Origin: an uncultured Bacteroidales bacterium
GTDB lineage: Bacteria; Bacteroidota; Bacteroidia; Bacteroidales; F082
NCBI GenBank assembly: GCA_905233685.1
Contig: CAJOEZ010000014.1
Coordinates: forward strand, 1 to 54,498
Direction of reading: 5' to 3'
Length of the DNA: 54,498 nucleotides
Part shown: piece by piece, positions 42,229 through 50,893 of the stretch
Layout of the letters: each line of letters starts with the position of its first letter
Numbering within the stretch: position 1 is the stretch's first letter
Made by a program: the position numbers and the translations under genes
The notes under the pieces: model-generated
Told to the model about the DNA's origin: nothing
Seen by the model: only the letters and a program-made list of their open reading frames with translations
Databases searched by the model: none

Positions 42229-45084
42229 TTAGTAGATGATGACAACTTTTCGGGTAATCAGTCGGTTGTCGTTTGAAAAAATGAAATAGTATATGCCTTG
42301 GGCGTTGGGCTTCATGGCATAGTCATAGTTGTATAGGCTTGCATTGTCGTAAGTCTCAAAAGCATCGATTTGGTTTCCCGTCATGTCGAACACGCGGACG
42401 GCGGTACGGCCTTCCATATTCTCAAATTGGATGCGCATCATGCCATTGTTAGGATTTGGCGCGATGCTCACGTTGGCTTCGGCTTCATCATGTTCGTCAA
42501 TGTCCAAGAACGACGATTTGAGGTAGAACTGCTTCGTCTGGCTGTCGCAGTCGTTATTCGTGGTAGCCGTCAGTACAACGATATGGTCGTCGCGGTCAGC
42601 CACAAATACGGTGCAATAGCTCTCATAAAGTCCATACTCGTTTTTCGTTGGGATGGAGTCGAAACTGATGTTCCATGACGGCTTGCTAATAGTCCAAACA
42701 CAGGTTTGCCACTCGCTCTCGGGATGTACTGTTTCATACACCTTGAAGTGGTATTGAAACGAGAAGAACTCCGTATTGGTCACCACAGCAATGGTGTCGA
42801 AGTTGGGACCAAACACGACGGCGTTCTCGTCGGTGCACTGGATATTGCTGGGTTGGGGCGAGTAATGCATATTCTCAACGGTAACCAATATGGCACTGTC
42901 GCAGCCATGGGCGGTTCCGCCTTCCTTGAAGAAGGGGTAGGTGCCGTTTTCCTCTAAATAATAGATAGAGTCGAACCACTGGAAGGGGATGGCATCGCAC
43001 TTGCTGGTGTAAGACTCATGGGCGTCGAGGTGCTGGTAGTTCACGGTGAGGTTCAGCCTGACGGTGCTGTCGCAGCCATTCAGGTTGGTGTAGGTTCTTT
43101 GGTAGAGGCCCGAAGCATCATAACTGATGCCTTGGTGGCCGTATTCAGTATAGGTATGGCCTTGTGGATCCCAGATGTAATAGTCGCACGCGGTCTCTTG
43201 GAAGTCTGTCTCGTCTTTGGCAAACACTGTTATGCTGACGCTGGTCTCTTGCATGACGATACCGTCGCCCACTAAACAGGTGTATGTGCTTGTGCCAACA
43301 GGTGGCATGACAACAGGGTTCTGTTGCGTGGAATTGAAGCCGTTAGGCCCGTTCCAGCTAAAGGTGTAGTTGCCCGTTCCGCCCATCGGGACGGCATGGA
43401 GCGTGGTCGATTCGTCCTCGCATAGTTGGTTTTGTTCGGCGTAGGCCGTGGCGGTCAGGTTGGAGCCTTCCATGTTCACAATCACCTGTATGGTGCTGGT
43501 GCAGCCGCCTTCCGTGTTGGTGACGGTGAGGGTATAGACCTGTGACGCTTGCAACGGCACGGTTTGGGTGGTTGGACTATCGGGGTTGGTGACCATGTTG
43601 GCTGGCTCCCAATGGTAGATAAACGAGCCAGGTGCGCCCGCGTTGCCAGTCAGCGTGGAGGTGCCGTCATAGATAACGACGGTGGGGTTGGCACTTGCCG
43701 TAGGCTCTGGCATGACGTAAACGATTACAGTTTGCGTAATTTCGCCCGGGCAGGAGCCGTCTTCTGCCGTAACGGTGAGTGTCACTTGGTAGTTGCCGGC
43801 TTGGGCATAGAGGTGGCTCACATCTTGACCGCTTCCTGTCTGTCCGTCGCCGAAGTCCCAGTCATAGTTGGCCACGTTCGGGCCTCCGGAAATACCGTTG
43901 AACTGGGTGAGTTCGCCTTGACAGACTTCTGTGGCCGTGAAACTCGGTACAGCCTGCTGGTATACCTCCACTACGGTGGTGGCATTGTTTGTCTGAGAGC
44001 CCACGGTAATAGTGCACACATAGTCACCAGCCATGGCGAGGGTACAGTTGGGGATGATGGGGTTTTGCTCGTTGGAAATAAAACCGTTCGGTCCTGTCCA
44101 GCTGTAGGATGCTCCAGGCAAGCCGTTGGCAGTCAGGTGGATGGTCTCGCCTTCGCAATAGGGACCGTCATTGGCCACCAACGGAGGCAAAATGTCGCAG
44201 TCGGTGGTGCCGGTGCCGATGTTCTCGAACGAGATGTTGCATGGATCGTTGGAGTAGTTGGTGATGAGCAGGATGTAGTATTGTCCATGCTGGGCGTTGT
44301 TGATGTGGCAATATTCGTTGGCCGACGTACTATAGCCGCAGTCCACGATGTTGCTACAGGCCAACGCATCGCAGGCGGTGGTGATATCAGAGAAAGGTCC
44401 CCAGCAGTCGAAATCGATATCAACCTGAGGAGTGCTGTGCATGAAGATATTGAGGTCGCCAGGCTCATCGATTCTCATGTAATAGAAGGCCGGATTAGGT
44501 GCGGTGCTGAGGCAGTTCGACGACTGACCGGGAGTGCCTGTGCAGGCGTAAGGATCCGAGCATGGAGAGCTAGTGGTGGGGCCGCAGGGCGAGCCTGAGT
44601 CCACGCCAGCGGGAAACTGATAGAGGCCGTTGTCGGTGCAGAAGGGGAAGGCCGTTTCGCAAGTGGAGTTATCGGAGGCGACGCCTTTCGTGAAGTCCTC
44701 GTAAAGCATCGCATACAATTCGTCGTCAATTTCTTGACGCCATTCCACAAACAAAATGCCGCGCTCCTCCTTGCTATAGAGGCTAAACTCGTTGCGCAGC
44801 TCATAAAGTGTATGGTCATAGAAGAAGTCGAAGTCTGAAAGCTCGTCGTCGGCTTCGCTGTTGACGTATACTTCAACCACTTGGGGCAGTGTCTCGCTCT
44901 TGTAGCAGTAATAGCCTTGGTTGAGGACGGTGTGGAGGATGAAGACCCTCTCTTCGAGGGTTCTTGCGTCAGTGACGTTGAACTCCGAAACCTTGATTTG
45001 CCTTGGCTGCTGGGCTTGTGAAACCCAAGGCAGGGCGACTAAGGCCAGAAAAAGCAAAGTGGTTTTTGCGAATTGTGATTGCAT
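42229..45084 (-). CDS. Large modular T9SS surface protein, PKD and Cys-repeat type (short version)
   Basis: A 951-residue exported protein with signal peptide ending SQAQ. The N-terminal module is Cys-rich (about 140-315: ETAFPFCTDN, FDCWGPFSD, YYILLITNYSNDP). Ig-like segments follow, then one PKD domain (YDWDFGDGQTGSGQ), then two copies of the GCDS-type repeat (about 650-760), the shared NTEFFSFQY/FYLKSSF module, and a T9SS domain (APNPNNG, ending RKVVIIY). It is a shorter paralogue of the gene 11 bases upstream. No enzyme signature; probably an adhesin or surface filament component. Confidence 0.87.
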   Translation of the reverse strand: MQSQFAKTTLLFLALVALPWVSQAQQPRQIKVSEFNVTDARTLEERVFILHTVLNQGYYCYKSETLPQVVEVYVNSEADDELSDFDFFYDHTLYELRNEFSLYSKEERGILFVEWRQEIDDELYAMLYEDFTKGVASDNSTCETAFPFCTDNGLYQFPAGVDSGSPCGPTTSSPCSDPYACTGTPGQSSNCLSTAPNPAFYYMRIDEPGDLNIFMHSTPQVDIDFDCWGPFSDITTACDALACSNIVDCGYSTSANEYCHINNAQHGQYYILLITNYSNDPCNISFENIGTGTTDCDILPPLVANDGPYCEGETIHLTANGLPGASYSWTGPNGFISNEQNPIIPNCTLAMAGDYVCTITVGSQTNNATTVVEVYQQAVPSFTATEVCQGELTQFNGISGGPNVANYDWDFGDGQTGSGQDVSHLYAQAGNYQVTLTVTAEDGSCPGEITQTVIVYVMPEPTASANPTVVIYDGTSTLTGNAGAPGSFIYHWEPANMVTNPDSPTTQTVPLQASQVYTLTVTNTEGGCTSTIQVIVNMEGSNLTATAYAEQNQLCEDESTTLHAVPMGGTGNYTFSWNGPNGFNSTQQNPVVMPPVGTSTYTCLVGDGIVMQETSVSITVFAKDETDFQETACDYYIWDPQGHTYTEYGHQGISYDASGLYQRTYTNLNGCDSTVRLNLTVNYQHLDAHESYTSKCDAIPFQWFDSIYYLEENGTYPFFKEGGTAHGCDSAILVTVENMHYSPQPSNIQCTDENAVVFGPNFDTIAVVTNTEFFSFQYHFKVYETVHPESEWQTCVWTISKPSWNISFDSIPTKNEYGLYESYCTVFVADRDDHIVVLTATTNNDCDSQTKQFYLKSSFLDIDEHDEAEANVSIAPNPNNGMMRIQFENMEGRTAVRVFDMTGNQIDAFETYDNASLYNYDYAMKPNAQGIYYFIFSNDNRLITRKVVIIY

Positions 45085-45095
45085 GGCTTGTGTTT

Positions 45096-48000
45096 TTAGT
45101 GTATGATGACAACTTTCTTGGTGAACACGCGGTTATCGTTGGCGATAACGAAGAAGTAGATGCCCTCAGCATAGCGCTTCATATTGTAGTCGTAGCTGTA
45201 GTGGCTGGTGTTGATGGTGGTCTCGAAGGCGTCAATCTGGTTGCCGGTCATGTCGAACACCTTGACGGCCGTGCGACCCTCCATGTTTTCGAAGTCGAGC
45301 TGCATCTTTCCGCTGTTGGGGTTGGGAATGATGGTGACGTTGGCTGGATTAATCTCGTTCTCCTCAACATCCAAGAAGGAGGACTTGAGGTAGAATTTGC
45401 GCTCCTTCGTGCCGCAGTCGTTGCTGATGGTGGCCGTAAGCACGACGAATTCATTTTGGCGGTCGGCCACAAATACGGTGCACTGGCCGTAGGACTTTCC
45501 TTCGGACGAGGTTTGGGGAACAGGGTTAAATTCAATGGCCCACGAGGGCTTGCTGATTTCCCATGTGCATTGATCCCAAACACATTCGCGCTTGTCTTCC
45601 TCGACGAAGAAGGAGTACTGGAACGAGAAGAACTCGGTGTTGGTGACCACGGCAATAGTGTCGCCAAACACGACCGCAGAATTGTCCGAGCATTGGATTT
45701 TGCTCGGATTGGGCGTGTATTTCATGTTCTCGATGTAGTAGGTCTGCTCGCGATAGCAGCCTTCATCGGTCTCGCCCTTAAAGGTATAAACCGTGTTCGC
45801 GGTGAAGGTGGTGTCTTGCTCGAACCATGGGATATGGGCGCGGTCACACGAGTCGCGGACATGCATGTCGGGCAGTAGCGACTGTGTGTTAATGGTCAGA
45901 TTCAGTTGATAGAGCTGTTCGCAGGGATAGGGAGTCAAGGGGACGGAATGGTAATAAGTTCCTGATTGGGTGAAGGTTTGACCCGTCATCGGCCAAGTGT
46001 AGCTATCGCAAGTAACCACCTCTTCAACATTCACATCGGGAACTTGCTGGAAGTGCAGGTCGAGCTTAAAGATGCCGTCACAGGCTGATGTGGGCAGCGT
46101 GTCTATGTAGAAGCCAGTCTCGGTGAAAGTGAATTGGTAGTTGCCGACGGGGTTCCAAGTGTAGGACTCGTCGCAGGAGTACACCACATCAGTAGGCGGA
46201 ATGTAGTAGTCGTTGATGCTTAGTACAAGCCTTACTGCGCTGTCGCATCCGTGGATGTCGGTGTCCCAAACGGTCACGTCGGTGGCGCTGTAATAATCTA
46301 CACCATAGAAGTTGTAAGGCAGTTGCTCAGGGCAGAGGCTCACATCTCTGATGGTCACATCGTTTTCGGGCCAAACGGTGAGGTTGAGCCTGACGATGCT
46401 GTCGCAGCCGTGCACGCTTTGCAGCATGTGCGAATATTGCCCGCTAACAGTGTAGTTTGTGCCGAAAAAGTTGTAGCTATCGCCAGAGCAGATGTATTCG
46501 TTGATGGTGGTCTCGTCGTAGGTGGGGTAGTGGTGCAGATGCAGTGTGATGGTTTTTTCGCAGCCTTGCGCTGTGGTGGTGTGATATTCGTAGTCGCCCT
46601 CCGCACTACAGGTCAGTCCGTTCCAGATGTAAGTTTCGTCAGGGCAGATGTAATAGTGTTCCTCTTCAAATTCAGGGTAGTTGACGGTTACGGTAACGTT
46701 CACGTTTTGCGTGGTTTGGCCGTCGCCAACGGTGCAGGTATAGGTGGTGGTCTGTGTCGGAGTGGCTATCGGGTTGTAGATGTTGGGGTTGCTGAGGCCG
46801 GTAGTGGGTGTCCACGAGTAGGTGAAGTTACCTGTTCCGCCGCCGGCGTTGGCTTCCAATTGTGTGCTTTCGCCTTCGCAGATGCTGCCTGGGAAGGCGT
46901 TGGCCGTTACAGTCATTGCATTGCCGCTAATGTGGATGGTCACTTCGTCGGTCTCGGTGCAGTTGCCCTGCGGGTTGGTGACGGTAAGGGTATAGGTCTG
47001 GTCTTCTGTGAGAACCACGGTTTGCGTGTTTTGGGCGTTGGGGTTGGTCACCATGTTGGCAGGTTCCCAGTGGAAGTTGAAGGTGCCAGCGCCGCCCGAA
47101 CCGCTCAGCTGGGTTGTGCTACCATAAGGAATGGTTTGGTCAGGACCGGCATCGGCTGCAGGCAAAGCAATAACGGTGACGGTTTGCGTGACTTCACCAG
47201 GGCATGAGCCACTGGCTGAAGTGGCGGTGAGCGTCACTTGGTAGGTGCCGGCTTGGGCGTATGTGTGGCTTGTACTTTGGCCAGTGCCTGTTTGCCCGTC
47301 GCCGAAGTTCCATTGGTAGTTGGTGATGTTTTGTCCTCCCGTGACCTGGCCTGTAAATTGGGTGGGACTCCCTTGGCAAACGGTGGTAGCATCAAAGCTC
47401 ACGGTTGGCAACGCACTGACAGTGACGGCCTTAGTAATTTCACTGGTGCAAAGGCCATTACCGCAACCTACAGTGAGGGTCACTTGATAGGTGCCTGGAC
47501 TGGCGTAGGTGTGCGAAGGGCTATTCATGGTCGAGGTCTGCCCGTCGCCAAAGTTCCATTGGTAGCTGTTGATTTGCTGTCCTGGGGGATTGGTCGAACA
47601 GTTGCTGGTGAATTGTGTGGCTTCGCCTACGCAAACATTGGTAAAGGTGAAGTTGGCGGTGGGTTGAGGATAGATGACGACCTCAGTGGTGGCAGAGGTA
47701 GTTTGGTTGCCGACGGTGGTGACGCAGGTGTATGTGCCGGCCATGTTCAAAGTGCAGTTCGGACGGGTGGGGTTCTGGAGTGAGGAGGTGAACCCGCCGG
47801 GGCCTGTCCAGCTATAGGTAGCGCCGTCTTGATAGTTGACTGTCAGATGGATGGTCTGACCCACGCAATAGGGACCGTCATTGTTGGCTACACCTGGCAT
47901 GATGCCGCAGTCGGTTTCGCCATCACCTGCGTATTTTTGGAAAGTGATGTTACCGCTACTACCGCTGTAATTGGTGATAAGAAGGATGAAGTATTGTCCT

Positions 48001-48845
48001 ACTTGTCCGTTCACCACGTGAGCATACTCGTAGGATTGAGCACTAAAACTACAATCATGAAGGTTGCCGGAAGGATAGAAATTGGGGTTTGTCGTGTTGT
48101 TAGGACAACTGGTACAGTTTGCAGTCAACATACCTGCTTGCCCCGCTGATGTCGGACAGGGGTCGGTCTCGTTGGCGAAAGGTCCCCAAAGGGCGAAGTC
48201 AACGTCAAAAGAGGCTTCAATCTTGATGGTGATGTTGCCTGCCACGCCAATTCTCATATAATACCAGAAAGAGTGCTTGTTTGTGGGAGAGGAGTTTAAG
48301 CATCCGTAGTTGGGCCCTGACCAGGAATAACCGCTATTGTTAGCCGGAAAATTATAAACGTCAGAAGTACAGAAAGGTTCTGCATCCATGCAATGATTGG
48401 CACGATCTAAATGGTCGGAAATCAGAAAGTTATAGTAGTCATTGCTTATGTTGTGTGCCCATGAATTAAAGATTTCGCCAAATTCATCTTTCGGCAGCGA
48501 TGATACTTGTTCGTATTCTTCTCTGAGGGTCATTCTCAGATAATCAAATTCGGCATAAATCGGGATATCAGCGTAGTAGCTGTTGGGTCTGATGAACAAT
48601 TCACCAGGATTATCGGTCGGGTTACAAATCCACATGTCGCTTGTGGCAAGAGCTGACGCTAACTGAATACGTTCCTCCACATTATCAATCGTAAAAACGT
48701 TGAAAAGGATTCCATTTTCATAATCCCTGATTTGGTAGTTTTGAGTCGTATTGGTCTGATTTGACATGTAATCCTGTGCCCAAACCCTTGCAGGGATTAC
48801 CGTCAACAGAAGAGCAAACACAATTGTCTTGGCGAATTTTTTCAT
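45096..48845 (-). CDS. Large modular T9SS surface protein, PKD and Cys-repeat type (long version)
   Basis: A 1249-residue exported protein and first gene of the operon. The signal peptide ends VWAQ. The N-terminal module parallels its paralogue (CMDAEPFCTSDVYNFPA, FALWGPFANETDPC, YFILLITNYSG). Ig-like segments follow, then two PKD domains (each with WNFGDGQT), a HYR-like stretch, six GCDS-type Cys repeats (about 760-1050), the shared NTEFFSFQY/FYLKSSF module (about 1060-1160), and the T9SS type A domain (IPNPNSG, ending KKVVIIH). The repeat number exceeds that of its paralogue, suggesting module gain or loss. Promoter box at 48939-48946. Confidence 0.88.
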   Translation of the reverse strand: MKKFAKTIVFALLLTVIPARVWAQDYMSNQTNTTQNYQIRDYENGILFNVFTIDNVEERIQLASALATSDMWICNPTDNPGELFIRPNSYYADIPIYAEFDYLRMTLREEYEQVSSLPKDEFGEIFNSWAHNISNDYYNFLISDHLDRANHCMDAEPFCTSDVYNFPANNSGYSWSGPNYGCLNSSPTNKHSFWYYMRIGVAGNITIKIEASFDVDFALWGPFANETDPCPTSAGQAGMLTANCTSCPNNTTNPNFYPSGNLHDCSFSAQSYEYAHVVNGQVGQYFILLITNYSGSSGNITFQKYAGDGETDCGIMPGVANNDGPYCVGQTIHLTVNYQDGATYSWTGPGGFTSSLQNPTRPNCTLNMAGTYTCVTTVGNQTTSATTEVVIYPQPTANFTFTNVCVGEATQFTSNCSTNPPGQQINSYQWNFGDGQTSTMNSPSHTYASPGTYQVTLTVGCGNGLCTSEITKAVTVSALPTVSFDATTVCQGSPTQFTGQVTGGQNITNYQWNFGDGQTGTGQSTSHTYAQAGTYQVTLTATSASGSCPGEVTQTVTVIALPAADAGPDQTIPYGSTTQLSGSGGAGTFNFHWEPANMVTNPNAQNTQTVVLTEDQTYTLTVTNPQGNCTETDEVTIHISGNAMTVTANAFPGSICEGESTQLEANAGGGTGNFTYSWTPTTGLSNPNIYNPIATPTQTTTYTCTVGDGQTTQNVNVTVTVNYPEFEEEHYYICPDETYIWNGLTCSAEGDYEYHTTTAQGCEKTITLHLHHYPTYDETTINEYICSGDSYNFFGTNYTVSGQYSHMLQSVHGCDSIVRLNLTVWPENDVTIRDVSLCPEQLPYNFYGVDYYSATDVTVWDTDIHGCDSAVRLVLSINDYYIPPTDVVYSCDESYTWNPVGNYQFTFTETGFYIDTLPTSACDGIFKLDLHFQQVPDVNVEEVVTCDSYTWPMTGQTFTQSGTYYHSVPLTPYPCEQLYQLNLTINTQSLLPDMHVRDSCDRAHIPWFEQDTTFTANTVYTFKGETDEGCYREQTYYIENMKYTPNPSKIQCSDNSAVVFGDTIAVVTNTEFFSFQYSFFVEEDKRECVWDQCTWEISKPSWAIEFNPVPQTSSEGKSYGQCTVFVADRQNEFVVLTATISNDCGTKERKFYLKSSFLDVEENEINPANVTIIPNPNSGKMQLDFENMEGRTAVKVFDMTGNQIDAFETTINTSHYSYDYNMKRYAEGIYFFVIANDNRVFTKKVVIIH

Positions 48846-48900
48846 GGTGTGTTAGGTTTTATTTAATTATCTGTATTTTAATATCTTATCAAGTAAAGCT

Positions 48901-48946
48901 GTCAAAAAATTGACAAAAATCACTTGAAAATCAAGCGACAAATATA
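48901..48946 (-). promoter_or_regulatory. Promoter box and hairpins in the leader of the surface operon
   Basis: TATATTTG on the minus strand at 48939-48946 matches TAnnTTTG; no good minus-33 element is seen. Two small hairpins follow in the direction of transcription: CTTGA-AAA-TCAAG (48923-48935) and GTCAA-AAAA-TTGAC (48901-48914). The predicted leader is about 90 bases. The hairpins could be operator half-sites or mRNA-stabilising structures. Confidence 0.45.
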
Positions 48947-49009
48947 GAAAAAAAACTACAATAATAACGCAAGAATGGCAAAATTATTGAAAAAACGCAG
49001 CAAATCAAC

Positions 49010-49037
49010 AAAAAAAGGAACCGAAGTGGTTCCTTTT
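49010..49037 (-). terminator. Intrinsic terminator after rnfA
   Basis: AAAAGGAACC (49013-49022) pairs with GGTTCCTTTT (49028-49037) around a five-base loop; on the minus strand the stem runs into seven T. It lies 76 bases beyond the rnfA stop. A second small palindrome, GTCCC-GTA-GGGAC, sits at 49050-49062. Confidence 0.75.
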
Positions 49038-49113
49038 AGTTGAGGCCAGTCCCGTAGGGACGGCGAAAGTCAGGCAGGCAGTGAAGCGAAGCGCAACCCT
49101 GCCTTTTGGGGGA

Positions 49114-49713
49114 TTAAACCACCCCCGTAAATCCCATGAACGCCATAGCCAAAATGCCAGCGGTTATCAAGGCAATCGGGGTGCCCTTCATGCCCTTGGG
49201 CGGCTCCATCAGGTCGATGTGCTCGCGGATGCCGGCGAAGATGACCAACGCCATGGCAAAACCAAGCGCGATGCCCACGGCATAGATGATGGACTCACCG
49301 AGGCTCAGCAGATGAGGCACGCCGCCATAGTTGAACGGCTTGGTGACCACGGTCAAGGCCACGCCGAGGACAGCGCAGTTGGTCGTAATCAGCGGCAAGA
49401 ACACGCCCAAGGCGGTGTACAGCGACGGGCTGATTTTCTTCAAGATAATCTCCACCATCTGCACCAAGGCGGCGATGATGAGGATGAAGGCAATGGTCTG
49501 CAAGAACGTCAGGTTCAAGGGAATCAGGATGTACTGGTTCGTCAGCCAAGTCACGAGGGTGGCGAGGGTCATCACGAAAATGACGGCGGCGCCCATACCC
49601 AATGCGGTTGAGGTTTTCTTCGAGGTGCCAAGGAAGGGGCAAATGCCCAAGAACTGGCTGAAGATCACGTTGTTGACCAAGATGGTCGAAAGGATGATGA
49701 TAAGGTATTTCAT
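49114..49713 (-). CDS. rnfA: Rnf complex membrane subunit RnfA
   Basis: A 199-residue integral membrane protein with six predicted helices, homologous to NqrE. Family features include the start MKYLIIILSTILVNNVIFSQ and a Cys in the first helix hairpin (GICPFLG) and another in TTNCAVLG; paired Cys of this kind hold the intramembrane iron-sulfur centre in Rnf/Nqr. Last gene of the rnfBCDGEA operon, starting 3 bases after the rnfE stop. Confidence 0.96.
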   Translation of the reverse strand: MKYLIIILSTILVNNVIFSQFLGICPFLGTSKKTSTALGMGAAVIFVMTLATLVTWLTNQYILIPLNLTFLQTIAFILIIAALVQMVEIILKKISPSLYTALGVFLPLITTNCAVLGVALTVVTKPFNYGGVPHLLSLGESIIYAVGIALGFAMALVIFAGIREHIDLMEPPKGMKGTPIALITAGILAMAFMGFTGVV

Positions 49714-49716
49714 GGC

Positions 49717-50310
49717 TTAGTGACTTTCTTTTTTGAACTTGTTGACGATAGCAATGACGAGTCCGAGGCAGATGAACGCGCCCGGAGGCAGGATGAAGAG
49801 CAGCATGTTGGCTGTCTCAGGCAGGATGCGCACGGCGAAGATGGTGCCGTTGCCCAAGAGTTCGCGGATGCAGCCAAGCAGCGTCAAGGCGAGGGTGAAG
49901 CCCAAGCCCATGCCGAGGCCGTCCAAAAGCGACGGGAACACGGGGTTCTTCGAGGCAAAGGCCTCAGCGCGACCCAAAACGATGCAGTTCACCACGATAA
50001 GCGGGATGAACAGGCCGAGGGTGGCGTAGATGTCGGGCACATAGGCCTGCATGACGAGTTGCACGATGGTCACGAAGGAGGCAATCACGACGATGAAGCA
50101 GGGAATGCGCACCTTGTCGGGGATGAAGCCTTTCAGCAGGGAGATGAAGATGTTGGACAGCACCAAAACAAAGGTGGTGGCCAATCCCATCGACATGCCG
50201 TTGATGGCGCTGGTGGTCGTTGCCAAGGTCGGGCAGCAGCCCAACAGCAGCACGAGAATCGGGTTCTCTTTGACGAGGCCCTTGGTAAAGGTTTGCAGAT
50301 GGTTACTCAT
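49717..50310 (-). CDS. rnfE: Rnf complex membrane subunit RnfE
   Basis: A 197-residue membrane protein homologous to NqrD, with six predicted helices. Conserved Cys are seen in LLGCCPTLA and [14 protein letters not shown], the counterparts of those in RnfA; the two proteins form a pseudo-symmetric pair. The start overlaps the rnfG stop by 4 bases. Confidence 0.96.
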   Translation of the reverse strand: MSNHLQTFTKGLVKENPILVLLLGCCPTLATTTSAINGMSMGLATTFVLVLSNIFISLLKGFIPDKVRIPCFIVVIASFVTIVQLVMQAYVPDIYATLGLFIPLIVVNCIVLGRAEAFASKNPVFPSLLDGLGMGLGFTLALTLLGCIRELLGNGTIFAVRILPETANMLLFILPPGAFICLGLVIAIVNKFKKESH

Positions 50311-50888
50311 TGTTGTCCTCCTTTCATGAATTGGGATTTGTTGGCCTCGAAGCCTTCAGTAGCGGTACGCAAGGCCTCGCAGAACGCGCGTGAACTGATA
50401 GTAGCCGCAGTGATGGCATCGACATCGCCGCCGTCCTTCTTGACGGTCAGATTGTACGAGGCGGGGTTCTTGCCGTTGAACTGGTCCTTGAACTTGGGCT
50501 GCACCATGTTGGCGCCCAAGCCAGGGGTCTCGCTTTGCGAAAGCACCGAAACCTTGTTGATGGTGCCGTCGGCAAGCAGGCCGACCATGAGTTCGATGCG
50601 GCCGCTGAAACCGGCGTTGGAGAAGGTCTTCACGGCGGCGCCTAGGAAATTACCTTGCGCGTCGTAGGCCAAGTTGTAGGTCAAGTCGTCGATGGTGACG
50701 GTTTCTAATTTCGAGTTTTCGTCGGTGCCAAGCACTTCCGCGATGGCAGCAGCATTCTTCTTTTGGTCCACTTCGGCAATGGTGTCTTTGGTCATGCCAT
50801 AGACGAGGCCGAGAAGTCCGCCCGAAACCGCCGTGATGACGAGCAGGGCGACGACCATATTAATTAAGGTGGATGGTTTCTTTGCCAT
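50307..50888 (-). CDS. rnfG: Rnf complex FMN-binding subunit RnfG
   Basis: A 193-residue protein with one N-terminal membrane helix (about 9-30) and a periplasmic FMN-binding domain. The flavinylation site is expected in the segment [10 protein letters not shown], with Thr163 as the acceptor; the usual SGAT core reads TAAT here. The 5-base gap to rnfD and the overlap with rnfE support one transcript. The ApbE-type flavin transferase that would modify it is not in the window. Confidence 0.95.
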   Translation of the reverse strand: MAKKPSTLINMVVALLVITAVSGGLLGLVYGMTKDTIAEVDQKKNAAAIAEVLGTDENSKLETVTIDDLTYNLAYDAQGNFLGAAVKTFSNAGFSGRIELMVGLLADGTINKVSVLSQSETPGLGANMVQPKFKDQFNGKNPASYNLTVKKDGGDVDAITAATISSRAFCEALRTATEGFEANKSQFMKGGQQ

Positions 50889-50893
50889 GGCGT

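Noticed and set aside
43549..44598. Plus-strand open frame of 349 codons opposite a T9SS gene
   Set aside because: Antisense to a well-supported coding region; no recognisable domain or start signal.
46251..47207. Plus-strand open frame of 318 codons
   Set aside because: Antisense to the large T9SS gene and Val/Gly-rich as expected from reverse reading of its repeats.
49720..50667. Plus-strand open frame of 315 codons opposite rnfE and rnfG
   Set aside because: Glu/Asp/His-rich reverse reading of membrane-protein codons; both sense genes are certain.
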